Position numbers and translations under genes: made by a program. DNA of 64,000 bases. Origin: Leptospira haakeii (GTDB taxonomy: Bacteria; Spirochaetota; Leptospiria; Leptospirales; Leptospiraceae). The stretch lies in NCBI RefSeq assembly GCF_002812045.1, contig NZ_NPEG01000008.1, positions 62,001 to 126,000 of the forward strand, written 5' to 3'. The notes under the pieces were generated by a model, which saw only the letters and a program-made list of their open reading frames with translations, had not been told where the DNA came from and did no database searches. Positions within the stretch are counted from its first letter, which is position 1. Every line of letters begins with the position of its first letter. This document shows positions 46,417 through 55,662 of this stretch, one piece after another.

Positions 46417-47301
46417 ATGGCAGTATTAGTAGATAGCAATACAAGAGTTGTAGTTCAAGGGATTACCGGTAAAGAAGGTTCTTTCCACGCGACTCAAATG
46501 ATAGAATACGGAACTAGCGTTGTAGGAGGAGTAACTCCTGGAAAAGGCGGACAAAACGTAGAACTCGCCGGTAAAAACGTTCCAGTGTTCAATAGTTTAA
46601 AAGACGCGATCGTTAAAGAAGGAGCAAATGCTTCCATCATTTTCGTTCCGCCTCCATTCGCAGCAGATGCGATCTTAGAAGGTATCTTCAACGAAATCCC
46701 TCTTGTGGTTTGTATCACCGAAGGAATTCCAACACACGATATGCTTAAGGTTTATAGCGCGCTTCGTAATTCCAAAACCAGATTGGTTGGACCGAACTGC
46801 CCTGGTGTGATCTCTCCTAAATACAAAGTTAAAATGGGGATCATGCCTGGTTTTATTCACCAAGCAGGAAATGTAGGGATCGTTTCTCGTTCAGGAACTT
46901 TAACTTACGAATCAGTTGCACAGTTAACCCAACATGGTTTGGGACAGTCCACTGTGATCGGTATCGGTGGAGACCCGGTTCCAGGAATGAATCATACGGA
47001 AGCAGTTAGACTTCTGAATGAAGATCCTGAAACTAAAGGTATCGTAATGATCGGAGAGATCGGCGGAACTTCAGAAGAAGAAGCTGCTGCTTATATCAAA
47101 GCTCATGTTAAAAAACCTGTAGTAGGATTTATCGCGGGCCAAACTGCACCTCCTGGAAAAAGGATGGGACATGCTGGCGCGATCATTAGCGGAGGAATGG
47201 GAACAGCTTCCTCCAAGATGAAAGCTATGCAGGACGCAGGTATTTCTGTTTGCCAATCTATCGCCGAAGTTGGCGAAAAAATGAAAAAAGCATTAGGTTA
47301 A
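46417..47301 (+). CDS. sucD: Succinyl-CoA synthetase (ADP-forming) alpha subunit
   Basis: A 294-residue alpha subunit. The CoA-binding Rossmann domain shows [19 protein letters not shown]. The phosphorylated catalytic His is in [10 protein letters not shown] (about residue 252), followed by [26 protein letters not shown] and [11 protein letters not shown] are also family motifs. It forms the enzyme with SucC. The next gene, a TolC-like outer-membrane protein, starts 29 bases downstream with its own strong GGAGGAAAGG site. Confidence 0.96.
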   Translation: MAVLVDSNTRVVVQGITGKEGSFHATQMIEYGTSVVGGVTPGKGGQNVELAGKNVPVFNSLKDAIVKEGANASIIFVPPPFAADAILEGIFNEIPLVVCITEGIPTHDMLKVYSALRNSKTRLVGPNCPGVISPKYKVKMGIMPGFIHQAGNVGIVSRSGTLTYESVAQLTQHGLGQSTVIGIGGDPVPGMNHTEAVRLLNEDPETKGIVMIGEIGGTSEEEAAAYIKAHVKKPVVGFIAGQTAPPGKRMGHAGAIISGGMGTASSKMKAMQDAGISVCQSIAEVGEKMKKALG

Positions 47302-47330
47302 TCTAATACTTTAGATCGGGAGGAAAGGTT

Positions 47331-48929
47331 ATGAAATTAGAAAATGGGAATTTTTGGACCAAAACAATAAGCGGGAAGACTATCTCTGTCTTTTTGGTTT
47401 CGAGCCTCATCCTCCTTTCGGGATTTTCCGGAGTATTCTCCCAAGAGAATAAATCCGGAAAGGTCCTGAAGTTAACTACCGAAGAGACGGTAAAAAGAGC
47501 TCTTGATAGTAACTTCAAACTACAAAATCTTAGATACGAATTGGCAAAATCCGATTCAAGCTACCTGAAAGCAGAATCCCAATATTCTTGGAGATTAGTA
47601 GCTGACGGAAGTTTCAGACAAACAGTTCTTCCTTTGAACCAGAACAACGTCTTTAGTGGAACAAAAACTTCAGATGATACGATCAAAGGGGGGATTGAAA
47701 AAACAATTCGTACCACTGGAACCTACTTCAAGTTAGAAGCGGGAAACAGACGGTTCGACTCGAACGCTTTCGAGGATAAGAGTAACCCTCTTACTGCAAG
47801 TTTCGCAGGACTCGCTCTTCCTCCACTTTATACCGGATTTATCACTGCTACAGTTTCCCAAGACCTATTGAAAAACTCATTCGGTTATAAGGGAAGAAAC
47901 CAGGAGAAGATCCTGGACAACCAAAAAGAAATGGCAAAAAGCCAAGTTTCTCTTCAAATCTCAGAAGCGATCGTTGGATCACTTGTGGATTTCTGGGACT
48001 ATTCTGTTAAATTACAATCCCTAAAAACATTCCGCAGATTAAAAGAGAACGTAAGTAATATTAGAAATCTTACAGTACGTAAACAAGGTTTAGGACTTTC
48101 GGAAGGATTTGAAGTCAACCAATGGAACGCTCTACTCGCACAGGCAGATAGCCAATTAGAAACTGCAGTTGTTCAAAAAGACGAGGCAAAAAGGAAATTA
48201 GCTCGTACTTTAAAATTAGAGAATGACTCTGATCTTTCGGAAGAAACAGACCTTATGGAAGAAATTCCTGAAAAACCTGACTATACTAAAGATTTAGAGA
48301 TCGCATACAAAAAGAGAGCGGATTATCTAAACGCAGTCAGAGAAAAAGAGATCGCTGAACTCATGCTAAAGAACGCAAAAAGTGATCAGTTACCTGCTCT
48401 AACTCTTTCCGGTTCTGCTTCTTCTCAAGCTCAAACGATCACAAGCCCTGATAAAAATTTTACAGACGCAACTGACGGAGTTCAGTCTGCGCGTTACAAA
48501 GACTTTAACGGAAAAGTAAGTTTCTCTTATCCATTATTCGATAAGGGAGTCGCTGCGGGAAGAAGAGATTCCGAGATAGGAGTTCGCCAAGCTACTCTAA
48601 AAGAGAACGAAGTTAAGAATGAAGTAAGAGACGATCTTAGAGGAAGGATCGATTCTTTAGAAGCTAGTTATAAAATTTATAAAAATTCCATAGTCACCGA
48701 AAAAGAGACACAAAACTATTATAGCGGTGTGGTCCGAAGCTTCCAACAAGGAAGAGCGGATGCAGTCGCAGTTAAAAATGCTTTGGATACTTTGGTGAGA
48801 GACCAGCTCAGTCTTACTCAAGCAAAAGTGAATTTTAATATAGATCTAATGAGATACTATATCGCAAAAAATATGCTTTTGGAAAGATTTGATCTGGATG
48901 CGGAAAAACTTATTCCGCACTTGGAATAA
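47331..48929 (+). CDS. TolC-family outer-membrane channel
   Basis: The 532-residue product starts with a signal peptide (FLVSSLILLSGFSGVFSQ; about residues 22-39). It then has long heptad-like helical repeats typical of the outer-membrane efflux protein fold, with two similar halves: TTEETVKRALDSNFKLQNLR in the first, YTKDLEIAYKKRADYLNAVR in the second. It would form the exit channel of a tripartite efflux or type I secretion system. No membrane-fusion or pump gene lies beside it; the RND pump at 33983-37108 has no outer-membrane partner and could share it. It is co-transcribed with sucCD by spacing. Confidence 0.85.
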   Translation: MKLENGNFWTKTISGKTISVFLVSSLILLSGFSGVFSQENKSGKVLKLTTEETVKRALDSNFKLQNLRYELAKSDSSYLKAESQYSWRLVADGSFRQTVLPLNQNNVFSGTKTSDDTIKGGIEKTIRTTGTYFKLEAGNRRFDSNAFEDKSNPLTASFAGLALPPLYTGFITATVSQDLLKNSFGYKGRNQEKILDNQKEMAKSQVSLQISEAIVGSLVDFWDYSVKLQSLKTFRRLKENVSNIRNLTVRKQGLGLSEGFEVNQWNALLAQADSQLETAVVQKDEAKRKLARTLKLENDSDLSEETDLMEEIPEKPDYTKDLEIAYKKRADYLNAVREKEIAELMLKNAKSDQLPALTLSGSASSQAQTITSPDKNFTDATDGVQSARYKDFNGKVSFSYPLFDKGVAAGRRDSEIGVRQATLKENEVKNEVRDDLRGRIDSLEASYKIYKNSIVTEKETQNYYSGVVRSFQQGRADAVAVKNALDTLVRDQLSLTQAKVNFNIDLMRYYIAKNMLLERFDLDAEKLIPHLE

Positions 48930-48947
48930 TAGGCTTCGTAGTTCTCA

Positions 48948-50378
48948 TTGAAACGCGGATTTTTCCTTTCTATATTCGGGATTGCATTATTCGGGCTAAT
49001 CGTTTGGCTTACCATTCGTTTTTGGCCTAAACCTTCCGACACTATTTACGAATATTATAAAAAGGAAAAATGGGAGAAGGTAATCTCCCTAGTAAAAAAG
49101 TCCGCCTCCCCTACTCCGGAGGATCTTTTTTACGGTTCTCAATCCCTTCTTAGATTAAATGCGGAGCTGATCACTAAGGACGCAGAAGACAGATCTAAAA
49201 TTTCCGCAAGACTCCAAAAAGAAAACGGGATTGGTTCAGGAAAATCTTTAGAATCTAAGGGAGAATTTCCCGTATTCGAAGACCCCTTTATTCTCCAACT
49301 CAGACCAGGCGGATATTGGAGACAAAAAGCAATTCTATCCAGAGTCGAGATCGCAGGAGAATGGGAAGATGATATTCTATTCTTACGAGATCTGAAAGAA
49401 CTGCTCCGAAGTAATCCAGTCACGTTAGGAATTTCTTCTTATTCTTCCGTTCTGAAAAAAGTTTTAAGAAGAGAAACAAAACTTTCCGACGGAGACCAAA
49501 TCAAACTTTCCGAGTTATTGGGTTTTCTTTCCGTAAGAGAAGATTCTACATTACTCGGTTCTAGATTTAAGAACACTGGAGAGAACACAAATCTAAGAAC
49601 TGGTCCTGGAACCGAGAATCCCGGTAAGGCTCGTTTAAAAAAAGGACTCTTACTTTACGCATTAGATAAGGACCCTCGTTCAGAAACAGTCCAAGGAAGA
49701 AAAGGAAACTGGGTCCAAGTATATATTCCTGAGTTACAGATCTCAGGCTGGATCTTCTCACATTTTTTAGAAGAAGATCCCTATCCTTCTACAAAAGCTG
49801 AAGACACATTTGCGGAATTCTCCCAATCCGAAAAAAGCCAAGCTTGGGACTTTGCATTCTGGACAGAAGATAAGATCCCTCCAGGATTTCATGGAGAATA
49901 TATACCGACTGAAAAGTTAGCCTTGGATGGGGATTACGGAATCGTATTATACAAATCTAAAACTGGAAAATACAAAGAGATCTGTAGGATTGTAGAAGAA
50001 CCTTTTAGATCCTTAGAATTTTTAACAGCAAGTTTAAGCGGAGAAGAGCCTGTTCCGATTTTTAAACTGTATTCGGGAAGACCTGGTGAGTGGAAACCTT
50101 CTTACCAAATCGACCTTGACAGAGAGAGTATTTCCATCAATAGGAATAAGTATATACTCGGATCAGGTGGAAAGAAGAGATTTCAACTCGGAATTTTTTC
50201 AGTAAACGGGACGATATCAGCGTCTCTATTAGTAGGAGAAAAAACCGTATTACAAGGTATCTCTCCTGAAGAAGAATTAACCTCCACAGAGGGAGTTCTA
50301 TTCAAACTCTGCCTACAACAAGCGGATAAAAAATCCGATTCGAATGCGGCGGCGTTCCAATTTAAGTTTTTATTTTGA
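48948..50378 (+). CDS. Membrane-anchored protein with SH3-type domain
   Basis: The start is a TTG at 48948 (MKRGFFLSIFGIALFGLIVW), giving an N-terminal membrane anchor. Residues about 205-285 form a bacterial SH3 domain (NTNLRTGPGTENPGKARLKK, then GNWVQVYIPELQISGWIFSH), a fold often binding peptidoglycan or peptides. The rest is unrecognised, with a helical segment before the SH3 and a beta-rich region after it. It lies 18 bases after the TolC-like gene and 25 before fmdB, hence in the same run. An envelope role is likely. Confidence 0.75.
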   Translation: MKRGFFLSIFGIALFGLIVWLTIRFWPKPSDTIYEYYKKEKWEKVISLVKKSASPTPEDLFYGSQSLLRLNAELITKDAEDRSKISARLQKENGIGSGKSLESKGEFPVFEDPFILQLRPGGYWRQKAILSRVEIAGEWEDDILFLRDLKELLRSNPVTLGISSYSSVLKKVLRRETKLSDGDQIKLSELLGFLSVREDSTLLGSRFKNTGENTNLRTGPGTENPGKARLKKGLLLYALDKDPRSETVQGRKGNWVQVYIPELQISGWIFSHFLEEDPYPSTKAEDTFAEFSQSEKSQAWDFAFWTEDKIPPGFHGEYIPTEKLALDGDYGIVLYKSKTGKYKEICRIVEEPFRSLEFLTASLSGEEPVPIFKLYSGRPGEWKPSYQIDLDRESISINRNKYILGSGGKKRFQLGIFSVNGTISASLLVGEKTVLQGISPEEELTSTEGVLFKLCLQQADKKSDSNAAAFQFKFLF

Positions 50379-50403
50379 TCATAAGATCAAGCGAGGAAAA
50401 TCA

Positions 50404-50643
50404 GTGCCTACTTACGATTATAGATGCAAGGCTTGCGGACAAACTTTCGAACATTTTCAATCCATGAAGGACGATCCTATCACTACCTGTCTTCTCTGCG
50501 GAAAAACTGGAGAAGTAGATAGATTGATCTCCAGCGTAGGAGGGATCATCTTTAAAGGATCCGGGTTCTATGTAACAGATAATAAATCCTCTTCCAAAAG
50601 TTCTGAATCATCCACCGGTTCCTCCGGTTCTACTTCCAACTAA
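50404..50643 (+). CDS. FmdB-family zinc-ribbon protein
   Basis: I take the GTG at 50404 with GAGGA nine bases before; the open frame runs further upstream but overlaps the previous gene. The 79-residue product begins MPTYDYRCKACGQTFEHFQS and has two CxxC pairs (CKAC, CLLC) forming a zinc ribbon, as in the FmdB/putative regulatory family. The C-terminal half after GSGFYVTDN is a long Ser/Gly/Thr stretch. Function is not established. lpxI starts two bases after its stop. Confidence 0.87.
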   Translation: MPTYDYRCKACGQTFEHFQSMKDDPITTCLLCGKTGEVDRLISSVGGIIFKGSGFYVTDNKSSSKSSESSTGSSGSTSN

Positions 50644-50645
50644 GT

Positions 50646-51500
50646 TTGGGACGTTTAGGAATACTAGCGGGAGGAGGAAATCTCCCACAGATAGGAATGA
50701 GAGAGGCTCTAGCTGCAGGAGAAGATCCATTCTTTCTTTCTATAGCAGAGTCTGACTTTACTCCGGGAAATTACCCGGATAGAGTGATCCCGATCCGTAT
50801 CGTAAAAATTGGCGGATTATTAAAAGCATGCAAAACTAATCAGATAGATAGACTTCTTCTATTAGGAAAAGTTAAAAAAGAGATTATCTTCAAAAGCCTG
50901 AACTTCGATTTAAAAGCGCTAGCCCTTCTCGCAAGAATGGTGAATCGTCACGATTATTCTATCTTCAAAACAGTGGCAGAAGATTTCGAAAAACAAGGAA
51001 TTCATATTATTTCCCAAAAAACCTACCTGAAGTCATTGCTACTTCCGGAAGGACGTTATACTAAAAGATCCTTGGACAAAAAACAGATAGAAGATGTGAT
51101 CTTCGGAATGGAATACGCAGAGAAGATCGCTCATCTGGACATAGGCCAGGCAGTAGTAGTAGTAGATAAATCAGTATTAGCGGTGGAAGCCGTAGAAGGA
51201 ACGGACCAAGCCATTAGAAGAGGCGGAAGTTTCGCCAAAAAAAGAAAGGCAGTAGTTTGCAAAAGTTCCAAACCAAGCCAAGACCCAAGATTTGATCTAC
51301 CTACGGTCGGAATAGATACCTTAAAAGTGATGAGTGAGAATAACTGCGATATACTCGCCGTTCGAGAAGGAGAAACTATAATTGTAAATCCTTCCGAATT
51401 TATTAACCTTGCAGAAAAATTGAAAATCCATATCTTGAGCATCGGCCGTGGCAACGTCTCGAAAATTAACTCTACCCAAAAAAAGCTCCCTAAAGCCTAA
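50646..51500 (+). CDS. lpxI: UDP-2,3-diacylglucosamine pyrophosphatase LpxI
   Basis: LpxI hydrolyses UDP-2,3-diacylglucosamine to lipid X (2,3-diacylglucosamine 1-phosphate), replacing LpxH in bacteria that lack it. The 284-residue protein begins at a TTG with GRLGILAGGGNLPQIGMREA. It contains NQIDRLLLLGKV, TYLKSLLLPEGRYTKR, VVVDKSVLAVEAVEGTDQAI, RGGSF and LPTVGIDTLKVM, where the Asp (about residue 224) corresponds to the catalytic Asp of the family. It ends in VNPSEFINLAEKLKIHILSI. lpxB, for the next step, overlaps its 3' end. Confidence 0.93.
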   Translation: MGRLGILAGGGNLPQIGMREALAAGEDPFFLSIAESDFTPGNYPDRVIPIRIVKIGGLLKACKTNQIDRLLLLGKVKKEIIFKSLNFDLKALALLARMVNRHDYSIFKTVAEDFEKQGIHIISQKTYLKSLLLPEGRYTKRSLDKKQIEDVIFGMEYAEKIAHLDIGQAVVVVDKSVLAVEAVEGTDQAIRRGGSFAKKRKAVVCKSSKPSQDPRFDLPTVGIDTLKVMSENNCDILAVREGETIIVNPSEFINLAEKLKIHILSIGRGNVSKINSTQKKLPKA

Positions 51501-52725
51501 GAAGGCCGGAGACAAAATCAGGACGGAAAATTTTTCCGTACCTTCTTCTCCCGTATTTATGATACTAGCCGGAGAACATTCCGGCGATCTATTAGGCGCA
51601 GAAGTATTAAAAGAACTTAAAAAACACGATCCAGATCTTACATTTTTCGGGATAGGCGGTCCAAGAATGTTGGAAGAAGGTTTCGATTCCATCGAAGACA
51701 TGGAGGAACTTTCTGTAATTGGATTTACCGCGGTATTATTTAAATACAAATTCCTAAAAGCCCTGATGGATCGATTGGTAGAAGAAGCTATAGCGCGTTC
51801 TTGCACGCATGCAATCCTAGTCGATTATCCCGGTTTCAATCTCAGACTAGCGGCCAGGCTAAAAGAGTTAGGGATCAAAGTTATCTTCTATGTTTCCCCC
51901 CAGCTTTGGGCTTGGAATTTTGGAAGAATCCATAAGATCAAAGAATCTATAGATCTAATGTTGGTATTGTTTCCATTCGAAAAGAAGATCTATGATGATT
52001 ACGGAGTCCGTTCCGTATTTGTAGGACATCCAATCGCTCAAAGGATTAAGGAGAAAATCCGAAAAGAAGCTCCTATTCCCGTGGACGAAAAACAATTAGC
52101 TCATCTGCAAACTATCACTCTTATGCCAGGATCTCGCTCTGGAGAGATCCATAGAATGTTGGATACATTACTCCAATCTGCGGCGCTTATCCATAATGAA
52201 GCCGAAGCGGAAAAAAAACATGTACGTTTTCTAATTCCAAACATCAACCTAAAAGAAGAAGAATTCATCCGAACTAAAATTAAGGAAACGGAAGAATCTA
52301 ATCCTGGTATCAAGATCGAATATTTATTCGATCGTTCTTTGAGATGTATAGAAGCTTCCGATATTGTTTTAGTAACTTCCGGAACTGCTACTTTAGAAGT
52401 TGTATATTTCGAAAAACCGATGGTGATCTTGTATAAGGTCAGCTTACTCAGCTATTTTATCTCGGCACTTCTGATCCGCACACCTTTCATCGGACTCGTC
52501 AATATTCTGAGCGGAAGAGAAACAGTGAAGGAACTCATTCAGGCAGAATGTACTCCGGAAGAAACAGTGAGAGAAACAATGTCCATCCTGAAAAATAAAA
52601 AGTACAGGAATCAGATGATAGAAGAGATCCGCTCTGTGAAGGAGTCTTTAGGCGAGGAGCATAGTTCTAAAAACGCAAGTAGAGCGATTCTTCAGTTCTT
52701 GAAAGAAAAGTCGCCAGCCGTTTAG
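51448..52725 (+). CDS. lpxB: Lipid-A-disaccharide synthase LpxB
   Basis: LpxB joins lipid X with UDP-2,3-diacylglucosamine. Core motifs are MILAGEHSGDLLGA, YVSPQLWAWNFGRI, LFPFEKKIYDDYGV, FVGHPIA, TLMPGSRSGEI, TSGTATLEVVYFEKPMVILY and LVNILSGRETVKEL. The frame opens at a GTG inside lpxI (51448), giving a 37-residue basic extension before the usual LpxB start. An internal ATG at 51559 (MILAGEHSGD) is the family-typical start but has no clear ribosome site. Whether the extension is translated is uncertain. The stop codon falls inside a palindromic repeat (52721-52736). Together with lpxI it completes the middle of lipid A synthesis. Confidence 0.93.
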   Translation: MATSRKLTLPKKSSLKPKKAGDKIRTENFSVPSSPVFMILAGEHSGDLLGAEVLKELKKHDPDLTFFGIGGPRMLEEGFDSIEDMEELSVIGFTAVLFKYKFLKALMDRLVEEAIARSCTHAILVDYPGFNLRLAARLKELGIKVIFYVSPQLWAWNFGRIHKIKESIDLMLVLFPFEKKIYDDYGVRSVFVGHPIAQRIKEKIRKEAPIPVDEKQLAHLQTITLMPGSRSGEIHRMLDTLLQSAALIHNEAEAEKKHVRFLIPNINLKEEEFIRTKIKETEESNPGIKIEYLFDRSLRCIEASDIVLVTSGTATLEVVYFEKPMVILYKVSLLSYFISALLIRTPFIGLVNILSGRETVKELIQAECTPEETVRETMSILKNKKYRNQMIEEIRSVKESLGEEHSSKNASRAILQFLKEKSPAV

Positions 52726-52736
52726 GAATTCCAACA
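52721..52736. repeat. GTAGGAACTCC-family repeat overlapping the lpxB stop codon
   Basis: TTTAGGAATTCCAACA overlaps the TAG of lpxB (52723-52725) and lies in the 24-base gap before the convergent AsmA-like stop. Its right half equals the right half of the palindrome at 41093-41108. Confidence 0.5.
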
Positions 52737-52749
52737 AACGGAGTTGATA

Positions 52750-55110
52750 CTATTCCTTCATGCAGCCTACACTGTTCTCTTTTATCTTAAACGCAAACGC
52801 TGAGATTGGCACTGCCGAATTTGATTCACTGGAAAGTGAGTAAGTATTTCCAGTCACAAAATATTTAACTGAATCAGAATCAATATAGGAATTCGCAGTG
52901 GCGCTTATGTTTTCCCCCTTCCAATAAACATTTCTTTTAGGAGGGCTGCCAGGATTCCAATAATCGAACCCCATTTCGAACTTTGAAGGAACAGGTACAG
53001 GAAATTCGCCTTTACCCTTCCAGATCGTATTTGAAAGTTTCACCTTATCTATGGTGACATACATTCTATCATGAATGTCTAGGAAATTATTTCCGTTAAA
53101 TCGTATATTACCGTCCGAATCCAAACTTTCCGGGATCAAATCTCCGCCGCAGAAAGAAAAGCTTGGAACACCCCAGGCTAAATTGATTGTCTCAAAATCT
53201 ATTCCGAAATAAGGATTATCGGTGCCGTAAGTAAAATAAGAATTCAGTTTAGCAGTTCCGGAACCGGTAATACTTGCATCCAATCTAGATTGAGAAGGCG
53301 CAAATTTCAAACCGACATCCAACTTGCCCATAGTAGGAAGTCCAAAATCCCATTTTACTTCCTTAGAGGTCAGTTTGAGACTACCCGTTGGATTTTCTAA
53401 AAAATATTTATAAATAGGAGTTCTGGTAAAATTAATTTCAGGGATTAATTTCTCCATCCTAGTATGGATATCTTCTCTAACCCATTGGCGAACAGATCTA
53501 TATAGAGGAAAAAAGTTAGAAAGAACGATTGAGTCCGTCTCTAACTCCAGATTATATTCTCCCTGAAGAGGAAAATAAGAAGTCCCATCTCCCTTCACTC
53601 CCTTTCTGTATCCGGTTTTTCCTTTTAGATTCGCAGACCAAGGAAGGCCAAATTGTTTTCCTTTAAGTTTTGCTTCCAAAACTCCCGCAGGATTCCAAGC
53701 AAGCTCCCCATCTTTTATCTCCAAATCCAAATAAGGATCCTTCCATATAAAATCTTGGAGAGAGAATTTAGCTTCTGACTTCATCCAATCCCCATAACTT
53801 CCTGTCTCAGTTCCTTTCCAATGTAGATCCAGGCTTCCACCTAAAGTTTTCAGATCGGAAGATACTGGCAGAAAATTACGGATATCATCTAAGTCTTGGA
53901 CAGTGAGGCTTAAATCCCAGGACTTCAGCCCCTTCTCATTTTTAGATTTGAGAAGAGTAAGTTTATCTTCTCCGGAGAATACTTTATGTTCTTCAGTGAA
54001 GACATCTCCTTTTTGATTGCGGGTCCATTCATGTTCCAGATCTATATCTTTCCATTCCCAAACTTCAGTTTGTAGAGGAAGTTCCTGTAAAACGATCCCT
54101 TTCACATTCGAAAATTCTGTTTTACCTTGGACCTGCAAATTAGTTCCGTCTGACTCTAAAATGGCATGGCCCGAAATTTTTCCCTTCTTAGGAAAGAATT
54201 GGGAGAATTCAGAATACAAACCTCCGGAAGATTCTGCCTTTGCATTTTTAAACAGAATTTCCAGATTCATATTCTTGCTTCCGATATCGGTGCTGAATCT
54301 TCCGCTTACATATCTAAATCCAGGGATTGGAAATAAAGAATCGGAAATTTGAACATTGATCTTAGTATCCTCTTTTCGGATATCAAAATCGATTCCTTTC
54401 ACATTCTCCAGAAGTACTTTGCCACCTTTATAAACTGTGACCGTAGTATCTTCTAATCTGATCTCAGGAATATTGATCTTATGAATATAGGATAATATTT
54501 CCCCCGAGATCTTATCTTCTAGATCAATACTCAATTGTGCATTACGCACACGGATCGCCCTTACGGAAGGTTGCCCCTTCCAAAGACCTCTTAATAATAA
54601 TTCAATTTTGTTTGCTTTGAAGATCATTCTTTGAGAGGCAAAGTCCTCATCGCTGGAAATTTTCAGATCTTCTATAAATACATGGTTCGGGAATTCGTAT
54701 TCTACAACTCCTAAAGTCACTGCCCTATCTAATTCTTCATTAATGAATCCGCGCGTGAGTTCCTTCACTCCGCGTAAATCCAGGACTCTTCTTACGAAGT
54801 ACCATTCCGCAGTTTCTTTTGCTGCTGCTAACAGAAGGAAAATCGTAATTAAGGCTATGGAGATCTTTCTAAAGGAAGGTTTTTCAATAATAGATTGTAT
54901 CTTTCTAAAAGAAGAAGATACGAATCGGTACAGTTTAGTTGGGACAGCGATCTGAAATGTAACGCTGTCCTTTTTAAAGAATGGATTTTTAGGGAGAGGA
55001 ATTGTGAAAAAAATTACCGTTGGAGAACCTGGCTGATTTTCTCCGAGGTTTCCTTCAGTACTAGGCTTTCCGGAAATTTCTGTAATCCCTCTTCCAGAAC
55101 CAACTGACAT
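52750..55110 (-). CDS. AsmA/TamB-like membrane-anchored protein
   Basis: The 786-residue product has one membrane helix near residues 83-100 (ISIALITIFLLLAAAKETAE) and a very long beta-rich part with repeats of IEDLKISSDEDF-like strands. It contains VRAIRVRNAQLSIDLEDKIS, typical of AsmA/TamB-type lipid-transport or envelope-biogenesis proteins. It may move lipid between membranes, which would fit the adjacent lpx genes. The ATG is preceded by AAGGA and lies 97 bases inside the upstream TPR lipoprotein gene, an unusually long overlap. No later ATG is usable near the anchor. The C-terminus ends in VGCMKE. Confidence 0.72.
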   Translation of the reverse strand: MSVGSGRGITEISGKPSTEGNLGENQPGSPTVIFFTIPLPKNPFFKKDSVTFQIAVPTKLYRFVSSSFRKIQSIIEKPSFRKISIALITIFLLLAAAKETAEWYFVRRVLDLRGVKELTRGFINEELDRAVTLGVVEYEFPNHVFIEDLKISSDEDFASQRMIFKANKIELLLRGLWKGQPSVRAIRVRNAQLSIDLEDKISGEILSYIHKINIPEIRLEDTTVTVYKGGKVLLENVKGIDFDIRKEDTKINVQISDSLFPIPGFRYVSGRFSTDIGSKNMNLEILFKNAKAESSGGLYSEFSQFFPKKGKISGHAILESDGTNLQVQGKTEFSNVKGIVLQELPLQTEVWEWKDIDLEHEWTRNQKGDVFTEEHKVFSGEDKLTLLKSKNEKGLKSWDLSLTVQDLDDIRNFLPVSSDLKTLGGSLDLHWKGTETGSYGDWMKSEAKFSLQDFIWKDPYLDLEIKDGELAWNPAGVLEAKLKGKQFGLPWSANLKGKTGYRKGVKGDGTSYFPLQGEYNLELETDSIVLSNFFPLYRSVRQWVREDIHTRMEKLIPEINFTRTPIYKYFLENPTGSLKLTSKEVKWDFGLPTMGKLDVGLKFAPSQSRLDASITGSGTAKLNSYFTYGTDNPYFGIDFETINLAWGVPSFSFCGGDLIPESLDSDGNIRFNGNNFLDIHDRMYVTIDKVKLSNTIWKGKGEFPVPVPSKFEMGFDYWNPGSPPKRNVYWKGENISATANSYIDSDSVKYFVTGNTYSLSSESNSAVPISAFAFKIKENSVGCMKE

Positions 55111-55658
55111 CTTTTGTATTCCTTAATTCTGTAGAAGCTGACTACTACGGTCTCATAGTAAAATAGATCTTTTTCAAAGTTTTTCTCTCTAGAAGCTCTG
55201 CCTAAAATCCCAAGAGCCTGGCCATATTTCTCATCTTCGAAATACGCTCTTGCCCACATTTTTTTGCGGGTAACAGACTCAAAATCGCGATCTACATTGT
55301 CCGATTTACGGAAATGAACGATAGCATTGTCATAGTCGTTGATCCCAAGGTATGCAGAACCTAAATAATGGTCCAGATGTTGAAGATTACGACCATCTTT
55401 GGAATTTTGCACTTCTCTCAACACGAGGGAAGCTTCTTTGAAAGATTCGATTTTTAGTAAAAGTTTGGATTTTTGGAGGAGTAGCTCGGAACGTCTTTTG
55501 TCTTCAGGGTGTAGATCGCTTAATTGCTGGTCTATTCGCTTGATTTCCGCTCGGACCTGGGTCTCTAAATTGGCGGAAACCGCCCCTTCTTTTTGTGTAC
55601 TTGCACAGTAGAGGAGGAATTGAGCTCCGATAAACAATATTGTCAGATATTTACTCAT
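55014..55658 (-). CDS. TPR-containing lipoprotein
   Basis: The 214-residue product begins MSKYLTILFIGAQFLLYC, a lipoprotein signal with the Cys at residue 18. After residue 40 come helical TPR-like repeats (LLQKSKLLLKIESFKEASLV; DHYLGSAYLGINDYDNAIVH; KKMWARAYFEDEKYGQALGI). It probably binds partner proteins at the inner or outer membrane. It starts four bases after the UvrD-type helicase and overlaps the AsmA-like gene by 97 bases. The latter fits a joint envelope function; the helicase seems an unrelated co-transcribed gene. Confidence 0.8.
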   Translation of the reverse strand: MSKYLTILFIGAQFLLYCASTQKEGAVSANLETQVRAEIKRIDQQLSDLHPEDKRRSELLLQKSKLLLKIESFKEASLVLREVQNSKDGRNLQHLDHYLGSAYLGINDYDNAIVHFRKSDNVDRDFESVTRKKMWARAYFEDEKYGQALGILGRASREKNFEKDLFYYETVVVSFYRIKEYKRCQLVLEEGLQKFPESLVLKETSEKISQVLQR

Positions 55659-55662
55659 TTTC

